In this document: one piece after another, positions 24,001 through 35,173 of the stretch | How the letters are laid out: each line of letters opens with the position of its first letter | How positions within the stretch are numbered: the first letter of the stretch is position 1 | NCBI GenBank assembly: GCA_027625915.1 | Contig: JANTQA010000070.1 | Location: 8,251,001 to 8,315,000 of the forward strand | Direction of reading: 5' to 3' | DNA: 64,000 nt | Source of the DNA: Anaeramoeba flamelloides | Taxonomy: Eukaryota; Metamonada; Anaeramoebidae | The notes under the pieces: generated by a model | What the model saw: the letters and a program-made list of their open reading frames with translations, nothing else | Database searches by the model: none | What the model was told of the DNA's origin: nothing | Program-made: the position numbers and the translations under genes

Positions 24001-27000
24001 CGTTTTGATAATTTTAGATCAAATAAATCTTTTTTATTGTTTTTTGATAATTTTAAAAAATAATCGAGTCAAAGTATTTAATTAATATCAATCATTAGAA
24101 TATAGGTTTTATCGTTTTTATTTGCATTCTTTGATTTCATCTCATTATTGTATACATTTATATAAGTTTAATATGTTTATACGATTATCATTTTTTTTTC
24201 CAAAAACCAAATATAAAATGGTTTTTATAGATATTTTTCATATTATTATTTCAGTTTTTTATGTACTTTTTTTTTTTTCAAAAATAATTAATTGGCTTTT
24301 GAAATAAATTATTCATTTCCAATATTGATAAGAAAATTGGAATTGTTAACTGTTTCCTCACTTTAGGAAAAATTAAAAAAAAAAAAAAAATGGAGAAAAT
24401 TCAACTTTTTGATAACTACACTTATAAAAAAAATTTTAGATTAATAAGAGATCTCTGATACCAAAATTATTTTTAAGGTTTTTACAATTTATGTTAATAA
24501 ATTTCATTTCTCAGGTTCTATTGAGAGTTTTTTTATACAAAAGGTTTAAATGAGACAAATCCAAATTAATAAATAGTATTTAAAAAAATATTATTACTCT
24601 TGGAATTAATACTTAGTTGAAGAAAGTATTTGTGAAAAATTAATGTAAAAAGTAAAAATTTCACATTCCAGAAAATGAAATACCCTCAAGAAAATGAAAA
24701 GGAAAATAATAATAATAAAATTGTAAATTTTCGCTAAAATCTGAAGTGAATGAATCGGTCTTGATTTGAGACATTTTGACAAATACTTTGTTAAAATTTT
24801 TTACAATTTTTCAAAGGAAAAAATATAAGAGGGTTTTTCTTTAAAAGTTGGTCTTAATTGAAGGGTTATCGAAAATAAAAGAAATTTCAATTTTCCTTTT
24901 CTCGTTTTGTAGAAAAAAAGAAATTTTCAATTTTTGAAAATTATTTTTTTTTTAAAATAAAAAATCTTTTTTTTGATACCGAATGGAAAAAAAATTAAAA
25001 TAAAAAAATTATAAAGTATATTGAATGGTAAAAATAAGAATTGGCTATAAACTCCCAAATACCATAAATTTTCTATTTTTTCTTGTTCTTTCGTTCGAAG
25101 TACCTATTTAAAAGTTAATTTAATTTCTTCAATTTTTTAAAAAATATGCAGCTAACTATTATTGATAATATCTCAAAAAAAGAAGAACTTTTATTTCGGA
25201 ATTGTGAAACAGGAGAATAGCTTTTTTATACTTTTAATTAAGATTTCAGTTGATCATACACATTCTAATTTAAAATGGGAGAGAGAAAAACGTTAAGCAC
25301 AACTATTAGATTTTTTTTTGGAAAAAAAAAATAGGTATTTTTGACAATTAGGCTAAGCTATTTCCAAAAAAGCGGTGAAATTTTATTTTTAAATATCTTT
25401 ATTAGACTCAATCGTCATAAAACTATTTGATTATAAAAAAATTATTAAAAACCGTTTATTGATTATTAATAGTAATACAATTTGTTTTGTTAGTAAGATC
25501 TTACTTTAATAAAAGATATTAAAGTTTCTAATCTCGATTTTATCTGATATTTTTCAAGTGTGAAAATTGATTATTATTTTTTTCTTTTTGATCATTAAAA
25601 TTTTTTTCATAAGAGGTTTAATCTCGAAAAAATTTCAAAATAGAATTGGAAAACTTTTAACAGTATTTTATTGTTTAAAAAACCGTTTGTGTCCTTGTCA
25701 TATTTCCATTTTTTTCTTGAAATTGGCCGAGTATTGTTTTCTACAAAAAAAGTGTAATTTTTTGTTTTTTCATTTTTTGGAAATACTTGGTTGAATATAT
25801 TTTTAAATAAATTCAATCGGTCATTAATTGAATCAGTATTAATATTTCACTTAATTTGGTATTAAAAGTTTCTAAATATATCTACTAAAAAAGAGGAAAT
25901 TTCTAATGAAATATAAAAAAAAAATTCCATACTTTTTTGGAAATACCTTATGGTTGATCCGCTTTATTTCAATAATGTGGGAACTTTGATTTTATTATTT
26001 TTTGTTGTGCTTTAATAATTGTGGTTTGATATGTTAGATCTTCAATCTACCAAACAGCTTTTTCTAAAAGGATATTTTCTATTTTTTGTTTTCATTGAAA
26101 TGTGGTGAAGTGTTTCCCTAATTTCAAATCTTAAAATTAGGCTTATTTTCTGAAAACAACTACTTTTCAGAAAAATCCTCTGACTGATTTAAGTTTTTTG
26201 GATTTAAACTTTAAATAAAAACCCTAAAAGTCAAATGATCCCTTTTCTTGTTGAAAAGAATAGAAAGTCCTTCAAAAGTTGGTTTGTTTTAAACAAAATA
26301 TCCGAAATGTTATGTTTAATGAACAATTATAATTTTCTTTCTTTTCTAAATTCACATTTAATATCAATATAAATTATTCTTAACCAAATTCTTTCATAAA
26401 AATTTTAGTATAGTTCTGTTTGGTATCTATGCTAAAAATTTCGATATTGTAATTCCTAAAATTAAGGGAATTCCAAATAAGTTCTCTAGATACATTCTTA
26501 AATGCCTTTCTTCATTTTGGTAAAGGTTCGTCAGATCCGAATCCACATACGAAAAAGTTATTGATCTTTTAAAAAAATGAAAGTTTTTTTGGTTTTTATT
26601 TTTTGTTCTATTTGTAAATCTCACTTAATAAGAACTTAAAAATACACCTTAGAATAAATGAATTTAATGATTTTTTTTTTTTTGTTCTATTGTAAATATC
26701 CACAAAATACAAAGTAGTAATGAAGGGTTGTATTGGTTTATGAGGAACATTATTGAATTTTATTGGGTTATTAGTGCTTTTGCGCGAAAAGTCGGCCGAA
26801 ACGAAAAACTAATAAGTTTAATGCCTTCTTAGGTTTCTTTTTAAGTTCTTATTAAGTGAGATTTACAAATAGAACAAAAAATAAAAACCAAAAAAACTTT
26901 CATTTTTTTCAAAGATCATTTATTTTAACCCTGTGGACAAAAGATCAGACGAACCTTTACCAAAATGAAAGAAAGGCATTTAGGAATGTACCTGAAGAAA

Positions 27001-27888
27001 TTGTTTGAAATGAAAAATCCTCAAGTGCACTCACATCAGCGTTATTCTTCAGTGTTCTTTTCAACAAACTAAAATTGCTGAAAGAATTATTTCTCGGTTA
27101 TTATCCTTGTGACAATTAGTTTTGATCTGGACTGATTTCAAGCTTTGTGAGAGAAAAGATTGTACGTTGTTTTACTGTTGTGTGTTTATAATAAAGTCCA
27201 ATTTATATTGCTTACTAACTTTGGAATTGAAAGTAAATAACATGGATTTGAATGTGATTTTTTTTTTTTTGTGAATCAACAAAAGTGTTTCGAAAGAGCG
27301 AAAATTTTGTTTTCACAAAAAATTGTTTTGATCCTTGTTGGTTTGTTTAATTTTTGCTTTTAAGAAAAAAATCTTTTTTATTTTCTTCAAAACAAAGAAG
27401 AAAAAAAAAGAAACATAATTCCCAAATAGTAATCCAAGAAAGTGGTTGAAGAACCAAAAAAAGAAATTTTGTTGTTGTTTCATTGCATAAAAAATACACT
27501 TTAAGTATTTTTTTTTTTTTTTTTTTTTTTTCCTTTTGAAAAAAAAATAAAGTGATGAAAAATGAAGTAAAACTGGAAAAAAAAAAGATTCTTTGTTGAC
27601 TGTAAGGTAAATTTTTAGAAATGAAAGAAAGAATTGAAATCTACAAGCAAAACAAAATTACAAAAAGAAAATAAAAATAAAAAAAAGATTCTGCGTACTG
27701 TTTGATGGTAAAGGGCTAAAAAATTGGGTTGAAAAATTAGCTGTAGTATTTTGTCGAATTTTTTTGAGACGATTAAGGAAATACGATTGAGTAATGTTCC
27801 CTAAAGGAACAACCCAAATGTGAATTTTTTTTGATTCCTGTATCGTTTGATCGGGATAAAATTGGGTTGAAGAATAAAAGTCGTTCAT
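18014..27888 (-). CDS. TRAPPC9: TRAPPII subunit TRS120 / TRAPPC9 homologue
   Basis: Three exons: 27699-27888, 21258-21922 and 18014-21106, about 1315 residues. Exon 1 gives MNDFYSSTQF and then KIHIWVVPLGNITQSYFLNR, matching the family's N-terminal beta-strand and helix (human [20 protein letters not shown]). Its donor (A then GTACGC, phase 1) fits the exon 2 acceptor AAAG then AACTCG. Exon 2 contains NFQIHKKIIGVIGIID (human DFQTHRKVVGLITITD), RIFVFGYP and IKGDYCLLLGYFYEA, the TPR-like part. Exon 3 carries the remaining helical repeats and beta-sandwich modules (NPFSFDLEIDRIYIESDWEH), interrupted by a long Asn/Lys/Glu insert. Intron 2 is 151 bp; intron 1 is 5.8 kb. TRS120 converts TRAPP into a Rab11/Ypt31 exchange factor at the Golgi. 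Without the distant exon 1, exon 2 has no ATG start at all. Confidence 0.9.
22466..22770. repeat. Composite array-hairpin element, copy 1
   Basis: Four 10-bp units at 22466-22505 (GTGTCGTCAA, GTGCCGTAGA, GTGCCGTAAA, GTGCCTAGGT) are followed by two ~40 bp direct repeats (core AAGTGTTCTAGGTTTTTTTG). Then comes a perfect 23 bp stem (22597-22619 against 22642-22664) and a right arm of two ~49 bp repeats (core AACCAAAATCTATTGATTTT) complementary in part to the left. At 22770-22830 a further partial stem follows. Confidence 0.85.
23231..23407. mobile_element. 177 bp inverted-repeat element, copy 1
   Basis: The ends are TAAGGTACTAATCTCTATTA and, inverted, TAAGTGACGAGTCTCTATTA. The whole element is the reverse complement of 43368-43545, with blocks such as TAGAAATATGTTTAATATTG and CAAATCTAAGTAATTGGCAA conserved. 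It is non-coding and MITE-like. Confidence 0.85.
25354..25950 (-). mobile_element. Family C element, copy 3 (597 bp)
   Basis: The ends are TAAGCTATTTCCAAAAAAGC and, inverted, TAAGGTATTTCCAAAAAAGT: the clearest termini of the family. Inverted relative to the copies at 10705 and 12780. The plus-strand ORF 25567-25794 (including KNRLCPCHISIFFLKLAEYC) aligns with coding-like remnants in the other copies. Confidence 0.8.
26466..27010. repeat. Inverted repeat with ~175 bp arms
   Basis: Arms at about 26466-26645 and 26835-27010 share TTCATTTTGGTAAAGGTTCG, GAAAGTTTTTTTGGTTTTTA and TTTGTAAATCTCACTTAATA in opposite orientation. Outward-reading frames in the arms give similar peptides (NEERHLRMYLENLFGIP; KMKERHLGMYLKKLFEMKNP), so the arms derive from protein-coding DNA. 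The spacer is about 190 bp. Confidence 0.8.
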
Positions 27889-28204
27889 CAAAAAAAGAAC
27901 AAAAAATGATTATGGATTTCGTTTTTTTTACAACAATTGCTTAATCCTTCTTTTTTTGTTATTCCCTGGACAGGAGATTTAATATTTTTGGTTTTTTTGT
28001 CTTTCCTTTTTGTGTAGATGTTTTTTCTGAATTTTTAGGACTATCTGAATTTTATGATCTGTGAGCATTGAAATACAAAGCAGTAAATAGTTAAGAACTT
28101 TTAAATATTGCGAATTGAGGGAAAGTCAAATATTGTCAATTATAAGCATTTTAAGATTTTGACAAAAATCATTTATTGATCCAAAAACTATTCGAAAAAT
28201 CCCA

Positions 28205-28400
28205 ACAAAACCACGCAAAAATAAAAAGCTATTTTTTTTGATATTGGGAAAATGCCACTCCACTTTCTTTTCAAATGGGTGGCTATTCTCACCACCAACT
28301 CTAACATACTTCAATATAAAGTGGAGTGAAATTTTCCCAATATCATTTTGGAAGTCGAAAATTTTGCGTGAAAAATTTTGGATTTGGAAAGTAATTTTTT
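28205..28400. repeat. Palindromic element
   Basis: TGATATTGGGAAAAT followed by CACTCCACTTT near 28239-28270 is mirrored by AAGTGGAGTG and ATTTTCCCAATATCA at 28319-28346. Similarity continues outward to CACGCAAAA and its inverse TTTTGCGTG. The interior of about 50 bp is short for a transposon. Confidence 0.75.
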
Positions 28401-28683
28401 TTTGCCTTCCTCAAAAAAACCTAAATTTTACATTTTAACAAAATCTATTAACTCAACATTCTTTTGAGTTCATAATTCGTGTTGTGGGTATAAAAGTAAT
28501 AGACACTGGGAATAAAATTCGAATAATCCTTAATGTTCAATGGTTGATCTTGAAAAAAATTGATTATTGACAAATCATAAAATAAATACTCTCGAGAATA
28601 TTCTTTTCAAAAGAGTTACTTTTGTTATCAAAGTAAAATACTAAAAATTCAAAATTAGTCTTTAACCAGAATTTAACTTTACC

Positions 28684-29548
28684 ATTGTGAAAAAAATTTG
28701 GGTCATTAAAAAAAATTGTGTCAGTCAAAAATTTATTTTCGTTTTTTAAATAGTAAATATTAGCAAAATGATTTTTGATCAAAGTAAAATTTTATGAACA
28801 AATCTTACATTTAAGAAAAATCAAAGTCATTACCAAACATAATTTTCAAAGGTAATGTTATTCCGTTGTATTTTGCGCTTTATGCATTTCTTTATAACTC
28901 TAAAAATACAAAAATTGAATTTTAATTGTAAACTTTACTAAAAATGTTAATGTTTTTTTATTAGATTACATTCCAAGATCTAGTTATTCATTGTTTGGGA
29001 AGACCAAAAATTAATAACTGTTTTATAAATAAAGTTTGTTTATGGGGATTTAAAGTCTTTAAATGGTTTCTAAAATCTTGATATTTTGCTATTTTGAAGT
29101 TTTGATTGTAAAACATTAGTGGAAAACAATCTGTTTTGAAAAAATAGCTTTTTTTGGAAGATTTTAATATTCAATTTGGTTTAAAAGCATATTTAAGATT
29201 AACTTTGATAAATTTGTGTTAATTAGCAATGATAAATATCTTATTGAATTAATAGATTTTAATATATCCTATTAAATAGTTCTCTTATTTTTAGTAAAGT
29301 TTACAATTAAAATTCAATTTTTCTTTTTGACAGTTCTACAGTAATTCTAAAGGGTCAAAATGCAACAATTTAATATTACCTTTGAAAATTAAAATTGATA
29401 ATGACTTTGGTTTTTCTTAAATGTAAGATTTGTTCATAAAATTTTACTTTGATCAAAAATCATTTTGCTAATATTTACTATTTAAAAAACGAAAACAAAT
29501 TTTTGACTTACCCAATTTTTTTTTAATGACCCAAATTTTTTTCACAAT
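28684..29548. mobile_element. Element with ~265 bp terminal inverted repeats
   Basis: The left arm begins ATTGTGAAAAAAATTTGGGT and runs to about 28950. The right arm mirrors it from about 29288 to ACCCAAATTTTTTTCACAAT at 29548. Long blocks match exactly, for example TTTGATCAAAAATCATTTTG. The internal 340 bp has no open frame. The arms are far longer than those of the Tc1-like families. Confidence 0.85.
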
Positions 29549-30599
29549 CGTTATATCTGCAAAATTAGATCTCACAAATCGCTATTTTTTAGTATTCGTT
29601 TTTGAAATATCGATAAATTAAACAAAAGAGAATTAATAACCTAATAAGGGTATATAAATTTTGTTTCTTAAGGAACCCAATGAAAAATCTGTTTCAAAAT
29701 AAAAAAAATTTCGATTATAATTATTGGTAATCTTTATTAAATTTTACCAAATGAATAATTCAATTACAAAATCCTCAATTTTTATTTACTTTTGTTTTTT
29801 TTTATTTAAATGAGAACTACTGAACACAAATTAATTATTTTACAACAGTTGTTATGCTTTTAATTGAACAAATAATTGTATATGGTATTCATTCAGTTTT
29901 GTGAAAAAAACAATATCCAAGGTTTTTTAACAAGTAATTATTGTACATATCTCAAAAAGGAAAATTATAGATATTTCTTTTACTACTTTGATGTATTTTA
30001 TTTTTAAAACCTTCTTAGAATTTTTTTTTTTTCGAATCCATTTTCAATAGAAAGCATTTTTCTGTGAGTTTCAATTTATATATTCCTAAATTTGGAATCG
30101 AAAAGTTACTGATAGTTTTCACAAATTTAAAATAATTTTTTTTTTTTTTTCTTTGTATTGATTTTGTACAAAATATCAATAATAAGAATCATTCTAAAAA
30201 TTATCGACCTATTTTGAAACAATTTTTTTTGATTTGAAAAAATGGGAAAACTTTTCATCATATTTTTCCGAATTTTATATTCCTTCAAAAATTAATTAAT
30301 TGATAATTAGCTTTACTCTTCAAATAATGTTTGATAAGTTGATTATTAAAATTGTCTTTTTCATTATTTTTGATTTTTTGTTGAACAAAAATGCAAAATA
30401 TTGGAAAAAAAAAAAAAGTTTAAAAAACACTGACATCTGAAAAAAAGTTAAAAATCTATTATTTAGTGATTTTTAGTATTGTCTTTACATAAGTACAGAA
30501 AATGATATCTAAATGGGATATTGTCAACCTATATTCGATGATAGTTAAAATATGTTATTATTTGGTATTTTAAGAGATTAACACTGTCATAGATTTCTC

Positions 30600-31445
30600 T
30601 ATAATCCTGGTATCTTGTAATTGGGTGTAAATGACAATAGTTACTCTACATTTTACATGTCTTCTGTGATTTCTGTGAATCTAAAAAAATTTGTTATAAA
30701 TAGTATTTAACAATAAATTATTAGTTTTTTTAAAGATGACCACCTTTTAAAATTTGAACATTTTGTACAATTTTTTTGTTCCCCTAATATAGCTGTTTTA
30801 GAAAAGTGTGGACCAAAAGTTTTATTAGATGTTGACTGGACTGATTAAAACATATGAATTAGATAGTTTCAAACCCTACGTATAAAACTTCAAGTCCACA
30901 CTTTTTTAAAATAGCTATAATTATAAATATAGAAATTTAAATTCAAAATTATTGAGTTCTAATTTTTAAAAAATCATTTTTAGAACTCAAAAAGTAATTT
31001 TTTATATTGATTTTTGAATTTCAAGTTTTGTGAAATAAGTATTAAGATAAAACCCCTAAAGATTAATAAAATTATTTTTATTTCCTTTTTATTAAGTTAA
31101 TTGTAACATTAATATATTTTTTAATACTTGGAAATAAAATGCCAAAAAATATCTTTAGTACGTATTATTTGGATCATTATTTTCTAACAATTGTATTTTT
31201 TAAGAACTAATTTAATTTTTTAGATGAATCCAAAAAGATATTTTACAACTTTGAAGTCTGAATACTGATTATTCAACTTTTAAAAATATCTTGAAATGAA
31301 GATTTTTTCAAAAATTGTTAGGTTATTTTACTAAAAATGGGATACCATTTTATTAGATCAAAATAACAGTACAATTTTACTAAAAGAATTTTTCAAGGTA
31401 TTTGAACCATTGAGAACTAACGTGTTATTCACAATGCGGCACTCT
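30600..31445 (+). mobile_element. Family B relative, copy 3 (degraded)
   Basis: The left part TTGTAATTGGGTGTAAAT matches the family B end. Near 31405-31440 the string TTTGAACCATTGAGAACTAA parallels TTTGAACCATGAATAACTAT at 34637. The intervening sequence (31200-31330) resembles 34400-34560. Boundaries are approximate. Confidence 0.5.
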
Positions 31446-32120
31446 TTCATAATAATTTCTCTATGTAAGATTGATGTCCCTAAATTCAATAAGTTTTTTT
31501 TTAAAATTGTAATTTTTTCATGATATTAACTACGAGACTTTTTTGGTGTTCCCCCAATGGAAGAAGGTGTTTGGTGTGTTATTTGAGATTTAGTAAAATT
31601 CTATTGTATTTAAAAACGAAAGGAAGTGATTTGGAATAAAAAAATACCGAGAAAATCAATAATAATTTATTCGAGATACTCAAACAACCATAAACATCTC
31701 CATGGATTATTCAATGGAGTTTGTTGTTATTTAAAACATCAAATATTTTGACTGTTGTCAGATTTAACTGAAATAGGATAACCGTTAATGAAAAATCTAC
31801 ATCCAGAAAACTTTGAAAATTTAATAACCCTATTTTTTATGAGTTTCTGAAACCAAAAGGTTCTAATTTACAGAATTATTTATCTTGGAATCTTTTCTGA
31901 TTTTTTTCGACACAAATAAATCATGTTGTTTTTTCAAATAATCAAGGCTTTGTAAAAACTTAAATAATACATTTTCCTTAATGAGTTGGTCAAACTCTAA
32001 TAAATTCACAATTAATACCTATTAAATCAAATTTAAGTTTGATTGAATGATTTATTTATTCAATTTCAGTGATAAAACAAGAGAATTTCTTTTTCATTTT
32101 TTATATCTTTTTTAATTTGG

Positions 32121-33262
32121 ATGAATATCTTTAAAAAAAGTTCAACTTTCAGGGCCAAGAGGCGTATCAAAGAACAAGGAAAACAAAACGAATTAAAAAA
32201 ATATGCCGAAGCTACTTTAGGAAGTGGCAACCTTCGACTAGCTGTTCAATTACCAGAAGGAGAAGATCAAAATGAATGGTTAGCAAGCAATAGTATGTAG
32301 CCAAAAATAATTTCTTTATTCTTTTTCAAAAAAAGTTCAAGGATACCACAAAAAGTTATGAACAACCAACTTTAAAAACAATAACTTTTTGACTTCACTT
32401 GAAATGATAACAAATCTTTTTTTTTTTAAATTCGATAACCTACTCTTTTCTTTTTTCTCTTCAAAAAAATTGACAAAACAAAACAAAACAAAACAAAACA
32501 AAATTTAAATTAACACTAGCTGTTGATTTTTTTAATCAAATTAATATGCTCTATGGTACAATTACTGAATTTTGTACATGTGAAAATTGTCCGCTAATGA
32601 ATGCAGGTCCTAAATATGAATATTTTTGGGCAGAAACAAGAAACAGTTTGATCTTTCTTCCTCCTAATTTCTTGCTAAATCAGCTTTAAAAGTTTCTTGG
32701 TTTTTTTTTTTGTTTTTCTTGTTAATTCTTTAAACACAAAATAGAGAAAAAGGCTCTTTTAAAATTATCAGCACCAGAGTACATTGATAAGTTAATGACT
32801 TGGATACAATCACTATTAGATAACGAAAAAATCTTCCCTTCTCAAATGGGTAATTTTTTTCTTTTTAAATCATTGCAATAATCATTTTAAAATTTCAATT
32901 TCCTTCTGTTTTTCTCTTCTATTTTAATTCCCTAACTTTGTCACTTTAAATTTCTTTTTTTTTGGTTTTCTCTTCTATTTTAAAAAAAATCTAACCCTTT
33001 TTTAAATTCCCAAACAACAGGAGAATCATTCCCTAACAATTTTCTTCCGGTCGTCAAAACAATTCTAAAAAGACTGTTTCGGGTTTTTGCACATATTTAT
33101 CATAACCACTTTACCCAAATAGCAACACTTGGTGCCGAAGCACACCTCAACACAAGCTTTAAACATTTTATCTTTTTTGTAAATGAATTTAAATTAATTA
33201 ATAGAACAGAACTTAAACCTTTAGAAGGGTTAGTAGATTCACTACTTAAGAAAAAAAAATAA
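32121..33262 (+). CDS. MOB1: MOB1 kinase activator
   Basis: Four exons, 32121-32292, 32520-32645, 32745-32849 and 33021-33262, join in phase 1 each time to give 214 residues (human MOB1A has 216). The protein reads [15 protein letters not shown], then [40 protein letters not shown], and near the end [17 protein letters not shown]. The zinc ligands are all present: Cys76 and Cys81, His159 and His164. Threonines equivalent to human Thr12 and Thr35, the Hippo/MST phosphorylation sites, are kept as Thr9 (SSTF) and Thr32 (EATLG). MOB1 binds and activates NDR/LATS kinases in mitotic exit and Hippo signalling. Intron 2 uses a GTTTGA donor. Introns are 99-227 bp. Confidence 0.97.
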
Positions 33263-33589
33263 AAAGTTTTGACCATTAATAATAATTAAACACGAAAAAC
33301 ACAAAAGAAATAGTAAAATGAAATTATTCTAGCAAAAATTTTACTGTTTTTTCATCTCTTTTTTGTTTTGAATCGGATAGATTTTTCATAAAAATTAATT
33401 TATTTTTTTTTTTTTTTCTGTGTTTTGAAATTTTTGAATCAATGCTTTATGAAAATATATTTAGCACTTTTTTTCCACTTACACCACCAATAATTATAAC
33501 CACTAATCTCACGATTTCCAAAATATTTCAATTGAATTGTTAATTAAGGGGCTAGTAACTCTTATTTATTTATTTCCCCAAAGGTAATA

Positions 33590-34270
33590 GAGTAATTATT
33601 TACACAAGGATACTATTAAACCTGATACGCAGCTTCATTTATCAACTTTAGAGAAATGATTTATCATTATTTAAAATAGTTGATTTTTTTCCGAATGAAA
33701 TTTTCAGTCAAAAGATCTCATACTTTTTTGATTTCAATTTGTGGAATGAAAATAGAAAAAGAAAATTTTTAAAAAAATTTTTATTTTGAAGGAAATCTTA
33801 TTTTGAGTCATTTCCTGTGAGTTTGTATAAATAAAAAACCTTGAACTTTTAATCTTATTTTAAAAATACAATAAAAATAAATCAAATATTGAATCCTGAA
33901 AATCTAAAAAAATTGATTATTTTATTTTATTTACAAAGATTTATTAATTTTCTTGAAATCTAAAAGATTAGGTAATATTCTTTTTCAAATACCCAAATTA
34001 TAAACAAGGAACTATTAGGATTAAAATCAGCGATTTGATAATATCTATTATTTTTTTTTTTTTAATAGAAATAATTATTTTGAGATAATCTAATTTGTTT
34101 GAAAATCTTGAAAAAATTGAGAAATAAATGTAAAGTATATTTGATACATTTTAATCTTTGTGTTGTTAAAAACTCACTGAAATAAAAATAAGAATGAGTT
34201 ATTGATAATTGATTATAAATATAATCAAATTAAAAAAGTATTTCTTTTTGATTATAAGTTGGACTTTTAC
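33590..34270 (+). repeat. Dispersed repeat D, copy 1
   Basis: The inverse of 53030-53640. Shared blocks include AATCAAATATTGAATC, TAAAGTATATTTGATACAT against TAAAGTATATTGATACAT, and AATATAATCAAATTAAAAAA against ATAATCAAATTAAAAA. Ends are not resolved; it is probably an old element. Confidence 0.65.
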
Positions 34271-34399
34271 AGATTTTTAAAAAACAGCATTTTGTAAATA
34301 TTTTTGTATTAATAGTTTGGTTTCATTTTTAGAAAGCAATTTTTATCATCAACATATTTCCAATTTGCAAATAACATGTAAAAATAATCTATTTGTTAA

Positions 34400-34735
34400 T
34401 TATTTAATTTTTTAAAAAAATTGATTTTTTAACAACTAATCTACCTTTTGTGGAAAAATTTAGGAAAGATATTTTCTAAATTTAAAGTATGAATATTGAT
34501 AATTCAATTTTTAAATTTGTGGCCAAATACAGATTTTTATCAAAAATTTTTGGGTTTTTTACAAAGTCAAAAATCATTATTAATTGACTCCAGCAATAAA
34601 TATTCCTATTTGACTAATCGATTTTTTGGAGAAATTTGAACCATGAATAACTATAATGTGATTTCCATTCTAAAACAGCATACTTTAATCTGAGACCTCT
34701 CTTTGGTAGACACTAACCACTTAAGACGTTGGAAA
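34400..34735 (-). mobile_element. Family B element, copy 4 (one end)
   Basis: Read inverted, the end is TTAAGTGGTTAGTGTCTACC, then AAAGTATGCTGTTTTAGAAT, matching the family B start at 2738. Homology to the reverse complement of 39725-40050 runs through TTAAATTTGTGGCCAAAT. The far end is not identified. Confidence 0.65.
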
Positions 34736-35173
34736 TAGGAAAATCGATTTTAGGTCAATTATTGTCTCATCACATATTGATGCATTGACTCCAATTATCA
34801 AAGAAGATTTATCAAAAAATATTATAATAGTACATTATTTTTTAAAATATTTTAATAAATATTAGAGTTTTATCTGAAAGATTCAAATATATACACTTTT
34901 CTTCCAAAAATGTATTTTAATTATTACGAATTTAGGTATTTATAACGAATTTACAAATCTTTTATTTTTTATATAAATGGAGTAAAAAAAAATAATTTTA
35001 TTTTCTTTATTGAAACACCATTTAAATTGAAAAATTACTTATTTCCAAATTAGAAACCAAAACAATCGGTTTTAGATTTTGAAAAAAAAATCAAGAAAAA
35101 TTATAGTCAAAAATTTAAAGGCTTTTTAAAAGTGAAAGTATTTTATTTATTTCAATTAATTCAAAAATTTGAT

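Larger units (their letters stand above)
21923..27698 (-). other. 5.8 kb first intron of TRS120, packed with repeats
   Basis: Inferred from the matching phase-1 splice sites of exons 1 and 2. It contains the 10-bp array plus hairpin at 22466-22770, a 177 bp element at 23231-23407, family C copy 3 at 25354-25950 and an inverted repeat at 26466-27010. The stretch 23408-25353 shows nothing recognisable. No other gene was found inside. Confidence 0.75.
27889..32120. other. Intergenic region between divergent TRS120 and MOB1
   Basis: No gene is recognised. It carries the palindrome near 28205-28400, the long-armed element 28684-29548 and the family B relative at 30600-31445. The rest (29549-30600 and 31446-32120) is AT-rich without visible structure. 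Promoters of both flanking genes must lie in this span. Confidence 0.55.
33263..35173. other. Intergenic region between convergent MOB1 and MAPK
   Basis: No gene is seen. It is largely two repeats: 33590-34270, present inverted at 53030-53640, and the family B end at 34400-34735. Confidence 0.6.
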
